Assembly: GCF_047238125.1 (NCBI RefSeq)
Contig: NZ_JBDFMH010000001.1
Span: 2,666,001 to 2,730,000 of the forward strand
DNA length: 64,000 nt
From: JBDFMH01 sp047238125
GTDB lineage: Bacteria > Pseudomonadota > Alphaproteobacteria > Sphingomonadales > Sphingomonadaceae
Reading direction: 5' to 3'
Made by a program: the position numbers and the translations under genes. Shown here in pieces: positions 1-7,953 of the stretch (positions are counted from its first letter, which is position 1; each line of letters begins with the position of its first letter). The notes beneath the pieces were generated by a model that was given only the letters and a program-made list of their open reading frames with translations, was not told the DNA's origin and did no database searches.

Positions 1-201
1 CTGCTGGTCGACGACGAGGTTACGATCGCGATCCAGGTCAACGGCAAGCTGCGCGATACGCTGACCGCGCCGAAAGGCACCGACCGGCCGACGCTGGAAG
101 CGCTGGCGCTGGGATCGGACAAGGTCGTCCGCCTGCTCGAAGGCCGTACACCCAAGAAGGTAATCGTCGTGCCGGATCGCCTGGTGAACCTGGTCGCATG
201 A
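1..201 (+). CDS. leuS: Leucine--tRNA ligase, C-terminal fragment cut by the window edge
   Basis: Only the last 66 codons are present and the frame is open at base 1. The visible part contains QVNGKLR and ends with VIVVPDRLVNLVA, which matches the C-terminal domain of bacterial leucyl-tRNA synthetase. The full enzyme charges tRNA-Leu in the cytoplasm. Its stop codon overlaps the lptE start by 4 bases (ATGA), so the two genes are translationally coupled; a leuS-lptE-holA order is common in alphaproteobacteria. The catalytic core lies outside the window. Confidence 0.9.
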   Translation: MLVDDEVTIAIQVNGKLRDTLTAPKGTDRPTLEALALGSDKVVRLLEGRTPKKVIVVPDRLVNLVA

Positions 202-707
202 CGCCGGGTCGTGCCCTCGCCGCGGCCCTCGTCGCGGTTTCGCTGCTGCCCGGCTGCGCGATGCGGCCGCTCTATGCCGGTGGCGGAGACAGTGCCGTCG
301 TGGCGTCACTGGGCCGCGTCGACGTCGCGCCGATCGCGGGCAAGGCCGGCTGGCTGGTGCGCAATGCGGTGGCGGACCGGCTGGGCAATCCGGGGGCGAG
401 CCCGCAATATCGGCTGGAAGTCGAGCTGGACGACCAGATCACCGGCTTCGGTATCCGCACCGACAATGCCGTGACGCGCGAGCGCCGGACGCTGCGCGCC
501 AGGTACCGGCTGGTCGATGCTGCGCAAGGCACGGTGCTGCTCGACCAGACCGCAGGGTCGGACGCCGGCGTCGACGTCGTGAGCTCCGAATATGCGACGA
601 TCGCCGCCGAGGAGACCGCACTGGAGCGGCTGGCCGAGGATGTCGCCACCCAGATCGTGACGCGGCTTGCGCTCTACAGCCAGCGGACCGCCCGGCCGGC
701 ACGGTGA
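198..707 (+). CDS. lptE: LPS-assembly lipoprotein LptE
   Basis: This 169-residue protein has a short signal peptide ending in a lipobox (LPGC, lipid-bearing Cys20), so it is an outer-membrane lipoprotein. LptE plugs the LptD barrel and helps insert lipopolysaccharide into the outer leaflet. The body (RPLYAGG after the Cys, then a TDNAVTRERRTLRARYRL stretch) fits the divergent alphaproteobacterial LptE family. Position between leuS and holA is the usual context. It overlaps leuS by 4 bases (ATGA) and its stop overlaps the holA GTG start (GTGA). The family is poorly conserved in sequence, so the call rests on lipobox, length and context together. Confidence 0.85.
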   Translation: MTPGRALAAALVAVSLLPGCAMRPLYAGGGDSAVVASLGRVDVAPIAGKAGWLVRNAVADRLGNPGASPQYRLEVELDDQITGFGIRTDNAVTRERRTLRARYRLVDAAQGTVLLDQTAGSDAGVDVVSSEYATIAAEETALERLAEDVATQIVTRLALYSQRTARPAR

Positions 708-1729
708 AGGCCAATCGCCAGCAGATCGAGCGCGCGGTTGCGCGGCCCGATCCGGCCCACCGGCTGATCCTCCTATATGGCCCCGACGAGTCCGCATCGC
801 AGATGCTGGCGGGCGCAGTCGGCAAGGCACTCGGGGCCCAGGCGGAGCGAATCGACCTGACCGGCGCGATGTTGAAGGCCGACCCGGCCCGGCTGAGCGA
901 CGAGGCGGCCGCGATCTCCCTGTTCGGCGATCCCCGCTGGATCCGCGTGACCCCCGCGGGGGACGAGGCGATCGACGCGGTCGAGGCTTTGCTGGCGCTC
1001 GAAGTTCAGGCCTGCCCGGTCGTGATCGTCGCAGGCGCACTGCGCAAGGATGCGAAGCTGGTGAAGCTTGCGACCTCCCACGCGGCTGCGATGGCCTTCG
1101 CAAGCTATCTGCCCGAAGGGAGCGAAGCCGATCGGATCGCGATCCAGCTCGGCCGCGAACAAGGCATCACGCTTGGTCCCGATGTTGGCCGGCGGATCGC
1201 CGCCGCTGCAGGCGGCGACCGCGCGATCATCGCTCGCGAGATCGAGAAATATGCGCTCTATCTGGACGCGGATCCCGCGCACCCGGCCGAGCTAGATCAT
1301 GATGCGCTCGATGCGATCGGCGCGGATGTCGACAGCGGTAGCCTCGATCGGCTCGTTGATGCGGTGCTGGGCGGGGATCCGGCGCAGGCGGACGCGGAAT
1401 TTTCCCGGCTTGCGGAAAGCGGCACGGCGGCGGTGCCGATCGTGCGCGCTTTCCAGAGCCGGTTGCTGCTGCTGGCCCAGCTTCGCGCGCGGATCGAAGC
1501 CGGCAACAGCGCCGAAAGCGCTATCACGAGCGCTGGCCGCGGCATCCTGTGGAAATCCAAGGATGCGATCCTGCGGCAGCTTTCACGCTGGGACAGCGAT
1601 GCCGTGGCGACTGCGCTCGGACGGATCGCGGAGGCTGGACGTGGCACGATGTCGGCTCGCGGCGCCGGGCTCGTGGCGGTGGACGCCGAGCTGCTGCTAC
1701 TCGCCCGCCGCGCGGCACGACGACGCTGA
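704..1729 (+). CDS. holA: DNA polymerase III, delta subunit
   Basis: This 341-residue protein is the delta subunit of the clamp loader, which opens the beta clamp during replication. The N-terminal LILLYGPDES segment (about residues 22-31) is the degenerate P-loop region typical of delta, which does not hydrolyse ATP. An RAIIAREIEKYALY helix lies in the middle and a helical collar domain at the C-terminus. The GTG start at 704 overlaps the lptE stop by 4 bases. The gene ends 3 bases before the convergent parB stop. Length matches the family (about 340 residues). Confidence 0.88.
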   Translation: MKANRQQIERAVARPDPAHRLILLYGPDESASQMLAGAVGKALGAQAERIDLTGAMLKADPARLSDEAAAISLFGDPRWIRVTPAGDEAIDAVEALLALEVQACPVVIVAGALRKDAKLVKLATSHAAAMAFASYLPEGSEADRIAIQLGREQGITLGPDVGRRIAAAAGGDRAIIAREIEKYALYLDADPAHPAELDHDALDAIGADVDSGSLDRLVDAVLGGDPAQADAEFSRLAESGTAAVPIVRAFQSRLLLLAQLRARIEAGNSAESAITSAGRGILWKSKDAILRQLSRWDSDAVATALGRIAEAGRGTMSARGAGLVAVDAELLLLARRAARRR

Positions 1730-1732
1730 ACG

Positions 1733-2614
1733 TCAGATCGGCTCGCCGCTCAGCCGCTGGCAGATCATGTCGAGCTGATCGAGCGAGCTATAGTGCAGCG
1801 TTACGCTGCCGCCCCGGCTCGCATGAGCGATCGCCACCTTCAGTCCCAGCATATCGCCAAGCTGGCGCTCAAGTGCCTGGATGTCCGCGCTTGCCCCGCC
1901 AAGTTCGGTCACGCCCGAGCGCGATCGCGTTGGCTTGCCGCCACGGGCCAGCGTCTCGGCCTCACGCACCGACAGGCCCTTGGCAAGGATACGTTCGGCC
2001 AGCGCCTCGGGATCGGCCGCGGTGACGAGCGCCCGGGCATGGCCCATGGTCAACCGGCCTTCCGCCACCATCGCCCGCACCGGTGCCGGCAGATCCAGCA
2101 GCCGGACCAGATTGGCGACATGGCTGCGCGACTTATGGACGAGCTTCCCAAGCACCTCCTGGGTGTGGCCGAAGTCCCGCATCAGCCGGGCATAGGCCTC
2201 GGCTTCCTCGATGGCGTTGAGATCCTGCCGCTGGATATTTTCGATCAACGCGACTTCAAGCGTTTCGGATTCATCGAAATCCCGAATTATTACAGGGACT
2301 TCATGCAGCTGAGCACGCTGCGCCGCCCGCCAGCGGCGCTCGCCTGCGACGATCTGGTAACCGCCTTCATGCGGTCGCACGACGATCGGCTGGATCAGGC
2401 CGCGCGTGGCGATCGACGTCGCCAGTTCGTCCAGCCGATCTTCGTCGAAATGACGGCGCGGCTGATTGGGGTGGGGGCGGATCGAAGCGACCGCCACGGT
2501 TTGCACCCCGGCGGAGCGCGCTCCACCCTGCCCGGTCGGCTCCTCGCGATCGACGTCGCCGAGCAGGGCAGACAAGCCGCGGCCAAGCCCACGCTTCTGC
2601 GGCTCCTGGCTCAT
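1733..2614 (-). CDS. parB: Chromosome partitioning protein ParB
   Basis: This 293-residue protein has the classical ParB layout. A ParA-contacting N-terminal motif (KRGLGRGLSALLGD, residues 7-20) comes first. The N domain carries GERRWR (residues 91-96), the CTP-binding arginine patch, and ENIQRQ (125-130). A helix-turn-helix follows (about 151-172) and then a C-terminal dimerisation domain. ParB is a CTPase sliding clamp that loads at parS and organises the origin for segregation. It is the last gene of the mnmG-rsmG-parA-parB string and overlaps parA by 4 bases. Three parS-like sites lie 1.3-3.3 kb upstream of its start in the same operon. Confidence 0.96.
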   Translation of the reverse strand: MSQEPQKRGLGRGLSALLGDVDREEPTGQGGARSAGVQTVAVASIRPHPNQPRRHFDEDRLDELATSIATRGLIQPIVVRPHEGGYQIVAGERRWRAAQRAQLHEVPVIIRDFDESETLEVALIENIQRQDLNAIEEAEAYARLMRDFGHTQEVLGKLVHKSRSHVANLVRLLDLPAPVRAMVAEGRLTMGHARALVTAADPEALAERILAKGLSVREAETLARGGKPTRSRSGVTELGGASADIQALERQLGDMLGLKVAIAHASRGGSVTLHYSSLDQLDMICQRLSGEPI

Positions 2615-3393
2615 GCGGCCTTCGCAGGGCGCGGCAGTCGTCCGATCATCTCGCGGGCGAGCGCGATATAGGCTTCGGACCCCAAGCAGCGATGATCGTA
2701 GATCAACGCAGGAATGCCGTGGCTGGGTGCCTCCGACAACCGGACGTTGCGCGGTATGACGGTTTCGAACACCACTGCGCCGAGACAGGCGCGCACATCC
2801 TGCGCCACTTGCTCCGATAGGCGGTTGCGCCGATCATACATTGTCAGTGCGACGCCGAGAATGCCAAGCTCTGGATTGAAACGCGCTCGGATCCGCTCGA
2901 ATGTTTGCAACAGCTGGCTCAGCCCCTCGAGCGCGAAAAACTCGCATTGCAGCGGGATCAGCAGCGAGCGGGCGGCGACGAGCGCGTTGATCGTCAGCAG
3001 ACCGAGCGACGGTGGACAATCGATCAGGCAGATATCCCAGCGTCCGGGCGGTGCAGCCGTGATTGCCTGATCCAGGCGCCCCGTCCGATTATCGAATTCG
3101 ATAAGCTCGATCTCGGCGCCCGATAGATCGACTGTCGCAGGCACCACGTCGAGCCGCGGTACCCGTGTGACGATCGCGGCGTCGGCCAGGCTGCAGTCAC
3201 CCCGCAAGACTTCGTAACTGGATAGCGATCGGACGCTGTTGGAGATGCCGAGGCCGGTCGAGGCATTGCCCTGCGGATCGAAATCGATGAGCAGGACGCG
3301 CCATCCCGACGCGGCAAGAGCCGTTGCAAGGTTGATTGCGGATGTCGTCTTCCCGACGCCACCCTTCTGGTTCGCGATCGCCACCCGGATCAT
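2611..3393 (-). CDS. parA: Chromosome partitioning ATPase ParA
   Basis: This 260-residue deviant Walker-type ATPase has KGGVGKTT at residues 10-17, the LLIDFDPQGNAS switch I region and the LIDCPPSLG Walker B-like motif. ParA-ATP dimers bind DNA non-specifically, and ParB-stimulated hydrolysis pulls the duplicated origin across the cell. Length is that of short chromosomal ParA without an N-terminal regulatory helix-turn-helix. It overlaps rsmG upstream and parB downstream by 4 bases each, so expression of the partition pair appears tied to the tRNA/rRNA modification genes mnmG and rsmG. Confidence 0.96.
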   Translation of the reverse strand: MIRVAIANQKGGVGKTTSAINLATALAASGWRVLLIDFDPQGNASTGLGISNSVRSLSSYEVLRGDCSLADAAIVTRVPRLDVVPATVDLSGAEIELIEFDNRTGRLDQAITAAPPGRWDICLIDCPPSLGLLTINALVAARSLLIPLQCEFFALEGLSQLLQTFERIRARFNPELGILGVALTMYDRRNRLSEQVAQDVRACLGAVVFETVIPRNVRLSEAPSHGIPALIYDHRCLGSEAYIALAREMIGRLPRPAKAA

Positions 3394-4013
3394 GTCACCC
3401 CCTTGCGACGGACATTGCGCGCGACGATGATCGCAGCATCGCGATCGGTAACGCTTGGCGCGACCTCGAAATCACCCTGCCATGTCTGCCGCACCGATTC
3501 TAGTTCACGCACGGCATTTCTTCCCTTCGGTAGCAACCAGCGTGTCTCAGGATGCGCGAAGCGAGCGCCGATCGGCAGCAGCCGTTCTAGCGGTGCGAAA
3601 GCCCGAGCGGAGATTATGTCATGCGTCGACGCCGATATCCGCGCCGCATCTCCCTGCACGACGTAAGCGTTCCGCAGTTCAAGGGTTTCGATCGTCTCGC
3701 GAAGGAATTTAACTCTTAACTGACGGGATTCTATCATTGTCACTACGCCGCGATCCAGCGCTGCAATCGCAAGGCCGGGAAACCCGGCACCAGTGCCAAG
3801 GTCGACCCAGTTGCTCCACTCCTCAGCATGATCAACGAGTTGGATCGAGTCCAGTAGATGACGCGACCAAATCTGACCGATTGTCGATGCAGATACGAGG
3901 TTTTGCCGCTTGCTTCCTTCAACCACAAGCGCCCCGAGCTTCCCGAGACGTTTTATTGTTTCATGTGGAACACCACGAGTTCGGATGCTGTCGATCGCTT
4001 CCTGCTCAGTCAT
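3390..4013 (-). CDS. rsmG: 16S rRNA (guanine527-N7)-methyltransferase RsmG
   Basis: This 207-residue protein has the SAM-binding loop VDLGTGAGFPGLA at about residues 70-82 and the preceding QIWSRHLLDS segment typical of RsmG (GidB). It methylates N7 of G527 of 16S rRNA in the 30S decoding region; loss of the enzyme gives low-level streptomycin resistance in several bacteria. It overlaps mnmG upstream and parA downstream by 4 bases each. A parS-like sequence lies inside its 5' coding part (3957-3972). Confidence 0.95.
   Translation of the reverse strand: MTEQEAIDSIRTRGVPHETIKRLGKLGALVVEGSKRQNLVSASTIGQIWSRHLLDSIQLVDHAEEWSNWVDLGTGAGFPGLAIAALDRGVVTMIESRQLRVKFLRETIETLELRNAYVVQGDAARISASTHDIISARAFAPLERLLPIGARFAHPETRWLLPKGRNAVRELESVRQTWQGDFEVAPSVTDRDAAIIVARNVRRKGVT
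3957..3972. promoter_or_regulatory. parS-like ParB loading site 1 (inside rsmG)
   Basis: The 16 bases TGTTTCATGTGGAACA match the widely conserved parS palindrome. Read on the other strand they are TGTTCCACATGAAACA, one base from TGTTCCACGTGAAACA. It is one of three such sites within 2 kb, next to parAB. Confidence 0.8.
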
Positions 4014-5848
4014 GCGACCGCACGGTTTGCGATCAAGATAGCCGACAGCGCTGCGGGCGTTATTCCTCGGATTTGTGCGGCATCCCCTAGAGTAGCCGGC
4101 TTGGCTGCAGACAATTTCTCGACCATCTCATGTGATAGACCCGCGATCGACCCATATTGCAGAGCTGCGACCAGCTGAACGGACTGATCGGACAATAAGC
4201 GCTCGTTGTCGGCGGCCTGCCGCGCCACATACGGTGCGTAATGGGCGTCCGCCATCACCTCATCAGCAATTTCACGTGGAACATTCGTGAGGTTTGCTGC
4301 CGCTGCCGCCGCTTCCCACGTCATCGCCGGAAAGCGCATCCACTCCATAATCGTCCGCTTCACGCCGTCCTGCGGCAATCCCCCGATCGCGATCTCTGAA
4401 GAAGTTTTGAATTTGGAAAGTGCTTTGAGTGCACGCGATCGCTGGTCAGTATGCGCGTTAGCCCAAGACGCTCGTCGAGATGATAGCGCGTCGGCATGCT
4501 TTGCCGCTGCGGATAGCCGGCTTGCTGCGTTGTCGGCCCGGAGCACCAAGCGATGCTCCGCGCGGCTGGTCAGCATCCGATAAGGCTCGGTCACGCCTTG
4601 CAAGGTGAGATCATCGATCATCACGCCGATGTAGCTGTTCGATCGATCAAACCGGATTGCCCCTGAACCGCGCACATAGGCGGCCGCATTCGCGCCAGCG
4701 ACCAGCCCCTGCGCCGCAGCTTCCTCATATCCGGTTGTGCCGTTAATCTGGCCCGCCAAAAACAGACCGGGGAAACGATCAACTTGCAGGTCGGTCCCAA
4801 GACACCGCGGATCGACGTGATCATATTCGACCGCATAGCCTAGTTGCACGATGCAAGCCGCCTCCAGACCGGGTATTGTCGCGATAATGGCCTGTTGCGC
4901 GTCGACCGGCAACGAGGTCGATATGCCGTTCGGATAAATCAGATGATCGTCAAGCGCCTCGGGCTCGAGAAAGATCTGATGTCCATCCCGGTCAGCGAAA
5001 CGCCTCACCTTGTCCTCGATTGACGGGCAATAACGCGGGCCGCGTCCTTCGATCGCCCCGCTGTGAAGCGGGGACCGATCGAGATTATCCACGATCACAC
5101 GATGTGTGTCGGGCGTGGTTCGAGTGATAGCGCAAAACAGTTGAGGCAGGCGTGGCGCGTCCGGCAGCGCACTCATCCGCCACGGATCGTCATCGGAAGG
5201 CTGAATTTCGAGCCGGCCCCAATCAATCGTCCGCCCATCCAATCGTGGCGGCGTCCCAGTCTTAAGACGGGCGATGGGCAAATCGCGCGCGCGCAATTGA
5301 CTGGCCAACCGGCTGGCGCTGCCTTCTCCGCTCCGTCCTCCCGATATCCGGTCGAGCCCGCGAAAAAGGACGCCGCCCAGAAAGGTCCCGGTGGCCAGCA
5401 CAACCGCAGCGCAAACGAGCTTGCCGCTGCCCAACTCGACGCCATCGATGCGACCGTCTTGGCTGAAGGAGAGTGCGACCACTTCGTCTTCAAGAATCTG
5501 AAGATCACCCTGCTCGGTCAGCATGGTCTGGATCGCGGCACGATATCGCACTCGATCTGCTTGGACGCGCGGTCCATGGACAGCCGCGCCTTTGCTGCGG
5601 TTGAGCATGCGATAATGGATCGCGGCAGCGTCCGCGGCGCGCGCGATCAAGCCGTCCCACGCATCGACTTCGCGGACCAGATGGCCCTTGCCCAGACCCC
5701 CGATCGCCGGATTGCAGGACATGGCCCCAACCTGGTCGCGCCGCATCGTGACCAATCGAACCTTCGCACCCATTCGCGCTGCAACGGCTGCTGCTTCGCA
5801 CCCGGCATGGCCGCCGCCGACGACGATAATATCGCAACTGGGGATCAT
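4010..5848 (-). CDS. mnmG: tRNA uridine-5-carboxymethylaminomethyl synthesis enzyme MnmG
   Basis: This 612-residue flavoprotein has the FAD-binding glycine motif GGGHAGCEAA at residues 11-20 and the second nucleotide motif ATGTFLGG. Its C-terminal helical domain (LSHEMVEKLSAAKPATLGDA) docks on MnmE. With MnmE it makes the cmnm5 modification at U34 of certain tRNAs using methylene-THF, FAD, NADH and GTP. Length matches the family (about 620). It starts 53 bases downstream of mnmE; that gap holds a parS-like site. A second parS-like site lies in its 3' part. It overlaps rsmG by 4 bases. Confidence 0.97.
   Translation of the reverse strand: MIPSCDIIVVGGGHAGCEAAAVAARMGAKVRLVTMRRDQVGAMSCNPAIGGLGKGHLVREVDAWDGLIARAADAAAIHYRMLNRSKGAAVHGPRVQADRVRYRAAIQTMLTEQGDLQILEDEVVALSFSQDGRIDGVELGSGKLVCAAVVLATGTFLGGVLFRGLDRISGGRSGEGSASRLASQLRARDLPIARLKTGTPPRLDGRTIDWGRLEIQPSDDDPWRMSALPDAPRLPQLFCAITRTTPDTHRVIVDNLDRSPLHSGAIEGRGPRYCPSIEDKVRRFADRDGHQIFLEPEALDDHLIYPNGISTSLPVDAQQAIIATIPGLEAACIVQLGYAVEYDHVDPRCLGTDLQVDRFPGLFLAGQINGTTGYEEAAAQGLVAGANAAAYVRGSGAIRFDRSNSYIGVMIDDLTLQGVTEPYRMLTSRAEHRLVLRADNAASRLSAAAKHADALSSRRASWANAHTDQRSRALKALSKFKTSSEIAIGGLPQDGVKRTIMEWMRFPAMTWEAAAAAANLTNVPREIADEVMADAHYAPYVARQAADNERLLSDQSVQLVAALQYGSIAGLSHEMVEKLSAAKPATLGDAAQIRGITPAALSAILIANRAVA
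4268..4283. promoter_or_regulatory. parS-like ParB loading site 2 (inside mnmG)
   Basis: AATTTCACGTGGAACA matches the parS form TGTTTCACGTGGAACA at 14 of 16 positions, with the central TTTCACGTGGAACA intact. It lies inside the mnmG coding sequence between the other two sites. The two mismatches are at the outer edge, so binding may be weaker than at the others. Confidence 0.65.
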
Positions 5849-5885
5849 GACCGCGCCTTAATCTGACGGGGCCACGCGGTCAAAA

Positions 5886-5901
5886 TGTTCCATGTGAAAC
5901 A
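5886..5901. promoter_or_regulatory. parS-like ParB loading site 3 (between mnmE and mnmG)
   Basis: TGTTCCATGTGAAACA differs from the canonical TGTTCCACGTGAAACA at one position. It lies in the 53-base mnmE-mnmG gap, directly against the mnmE stop codon, and is the only one of the three not constrained by coding. That makes it the most persuasive of the three. Confidence 0.85.
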
Positions 5902-7188
5902 TCATTTTCCAATACAGAAACGGCCGAAAAGAGCGTCGAGCATATCTTCCACACCTGCCCTGCCTTGAATCGCGTCTAGTGCATTGCGGGCAATTCGCAG
6001 TTCCTCCGCTGCCAGGACAAGGTCTGTCTCGGACTGCGCCGCGTGCAAAGCCGAACGAGCCTCGATAATCAGAGCTCGATGCCGGGCGTTAAGCGCCACT
6101 TCGCCATCACCAGGGATCAAGCTGCGCGCGCGTCGCCCGAGATCGCCCACCAACTCATCCAGTCCGGTCCCGGTAACAGCCGAGACAGCGATCCGGTCAC
6201 TCGGCTCCTTACCGCGATCCGGCCTGTCGCATTGCGGATGAACCAGCAATGCGTCGTCCGAAGGCGAAGGACCATCGCCGAGCCATATGAGAATATCGGC
6301 AGCATCGATCCGCTGTCGCGCGCGCTCGACGCCGATCCCTTCGATCGCGTCGTCGGTTTCGCGAAGGCCGGCAGTATCGCTGAACAGGTAAGCGATCCCA
6401 CCGAGTGCGAGCGGAACGTCGATCACATCGCGGGTCGTGCCCGCGACGGGTGATACGATCGCGGCTTCGCGGCCTGCGAGTGCGTTGATCAGCATCGATT
6501 TGCCGGCATTGGGAGGGCCCGCCACGACAACCCTGATGCCGTCGCGCAGCCGCTCGGCCGGCGGGCGATCGAGCAGCAAGCCAATTTCCGCAACGAGGCG
6601 ACGGGCATTGTCGTGCCAGGCGACCGACTGAGACCTGACATCATCTTCATCGTCGAAATCAAGCTCGGCTTCGATCGCTGCCGCGATCCCCAATACGGTC
6701 TCACGCCAATCTGCGATCCGCCGGCCGAGCGCGCCTTCGCTCATCAAGAGCGCGGTCCGGCGCTGCGTTTCGGTTTCGGCGGCGAGCAGATCGGCCAAGC
6801 CTTCCGCTTCGGCCAAGTCGATCCGACCATTTTCGAATGCCCGGCGTGTGAACTCGCCGGGCTGCGCGGGGCGCAAGCCGTCGATCCGTCCCAGTGCGGC
6901 CAGGACCGCTGCGACGGTGGCCCGGCCGCCATGAAGGTGAAGTTCGACAAGATCTTCGCCGGTGGCAGTTGCAGGCGCCGGAAAGCGCAGCACGAGCGCG
7001 CGATCGAGCTCCAACCCGTCACCATCACGCAATGTGAGCAGCGTCGCCCGTCGCGGTGGTGGAAGCTTCGCGCTTAACGCGGCAAGCGCTGCGTCAGCTT
7101 GTGGACCGCTGATCCGAACGATCGCGATCGCGGCCGGTGGCGACCCGCTCGAAAGCGCGAAGATCGTCGCGCCATAAGATGTGCTCAT
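5902..7188 (-). CDS. mnmE: tRNA modification GTPase MnmE
   Basis: This 428-residue protein has an N-terminal THF-binding domain (AIAIVRISG, GEFTRRAFENGRIDL), a helical domain with an inserted G domain, and the C-terminal CIGK whose Cys is conserved in MnmE. G1 is GPPNAGKS (224-231), G2 is AGTTRD and G3 is DTAG. The usual NKxD of G4 is replaced by PQCD (318-321), keeping only the Asp. It partners MnmG in wobble-uridine modification. I chose the ATG at 7188, not an ATG 14 codons upstream, because it starts the conserved N-terminus and overlaps the upstream stop (ATGA). Confidence 0.95.
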   Translation of the reverse strand: MSTSYGATIFALSSGSPPAAIAIVRISGPQADAALAALSAKLPPPRRATLLTLRDGDGLELDRALVLRFPAPATATGEDLVELHLHGGRATVAAVLAALGRIDGLRPAQPGEFTRRAFENGRIDLAEAEGLADLLAAETETQRRTALLMSEGALGRRIADWRETVLGIAAAIEAELDFDDEDDVRSQSVAWHDNARRLVAEIGLLLDRPPAERLRDGIRVVVAGPPNAGKSMLINALAGREAAIVSPVAGTTRDVIDVPLALGGIAYLFSDTAGLRETDDAIEGIGVERARQRIDAADILIWLGDGPSPSDDALLVHPQCDRPDRGKEPSDRIAVSAVTGTGLDELVGDLGRRARSLIPGDGEVALNARHRALIIEARSALHAAQSETDLVLAAEELRIARNALDAIQGRAGVEDMLDALFGRFCIGK

Positions 7189-7421
7189 GTTTTGCCGAGG
7201 TTGCCCATCTGCTCGAACATCTGGCGCCACATCGACATGCCGGCCTCGCCCATCGGGCCCCAGCTCTTCATCATCGTCTCGACCATGTCGGGCGTGACGC
7301 CCTCATCGACCAGGCGTCGCATCTTTTCCACATAGACCGCGTGGACCGGTGAAAGATCCGGCAGTCCGAGGAAGCGGCGCGCCTCTTCCGGGGTGCAATC
7401 CACATCGACCGTTACCTTCAT
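7185..7421 (-). CDS. Small conserved protein, DUF6489 family
   Basis: This 78-residue protein begins MKVTVDVDCTPEEARRFLGL and has a central methionine-rich helix region (ETMMKSWGPMGEAGMSMW). It resembles the DUF6489 family I know from sphingomonads; no function is established. A longer frame exists upstream but would run back into the divergent ogt gene, and the conserved part begins at this ATG, preceded by a GGGAG ribosome-binding site. It overlaps mnmE by 4 bases, so it probably heads the mnmE-mnmG-rsmG-parA-parB transcription unit. Confidence 0.7.
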   Translation of the reverse strand: MKVTVDVDCTPEEARRFLGLPDLSPVHAVYVEKMRRLVDEGVTPDMVETMMKSWGPMGEAGMSMWRQMFEQMGNLGKT

Positions 7422-7438
7422 GCCCGCACTCCCCGCGC

Positions 7439-7467
7439 TTGGACCCGACCTTGCCGATTGGTAGGAT
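7439..7467 (+). promoter_or_regulatory. Predicted promoter of ogt
   Basis: TTGGAC (7439-7444), a 17-base spacer and TAGGAT (7462-7467) form a promoter-like pair. The expected start about 7 bases after the -10 falls on the ATG at 7474, so the mRNA may be leaderless. The same TTG-N17-TAGG layout precedes rho, rpmJ, rpmI and tRNA-Leu. Confidence 0.5.
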
Positions 7468-7470
7468 GGC

Positions 7471-7953
7471 ATGATGCATACGTCCATGCCCAGCCTCGTC
7501 TTCGCGAGTCCGATCGGCCCGATCACGATCTTGCGCTCCGGCGCGGTGCTCGCGCGCATCATTGTTGGTGGTCGCCATACCGGAGATCGGCCGTCCGATG
7601 ATCCGCTGCTGGCAGAAGCCCGCAGTCAGTTGACGCGCTATTTCGATGATCCAGCCGTGCCGTTCCAACTACCGCTTGCGCAGGCTGCCACGCCCCGCGG
7701 CCAGCAGTTGCGCGAGGCGATGGCAGCGATCGGCCCTGGCCACACCATCGCCTATGGCGCACTCGCCCGACAGACCGGATCGTCGGCGCGAGCGATTGGC
7801 CAGGTCTGCGCGCGCAATCCGTTCCCGATCGTGATCCCCTGCCACAGGGTGCTGGCGGCGGGTGGCGCGTTGGGTCATTATTCGGCGGGAGACGGCATCG
7901 CGACCAAGCGTTGGCTGCTCGCACATGAGGGAGCGGAGCGATGGGACGGTTGA
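7471..7953 (+). CDS. ogt: Methylated-DNA--protein-cysteine methyltransferase
   Basis: This 160-residue suicide repair protein removes O6-alkyl groups from guanine. The active-site motif IPCHRV is present (Cys124 with this start), followed by the GGALGHYSAGDG..K..LL segment of the C-terminal domain. The N-terminal domain is short. No AraC-like Ada domain is attached, so it is an Ogt/MGMT-type protein. Three ATG codons (7471, 7474, 7486) could start it. The promoter-like -10 ends at 7467, which favours initiation at 7474 on a leaderless mRNA. It overlaps the next gene by 13 bases. Confidence 0.9.
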   Translation: MMHTSMPSLVFASPIGPITILRSGAVLARIIVGGRHTGDRPSDDPLLAEARSQLTRYFDDPAVPFQLPLAQAATPRGQQLREAMAAIGPGHTIAYGALARQTGSSARAIGQVCARNPFPIVIPCHRVLAAGGALGHYSAGDGIATKRWLLAHEGAERWDG

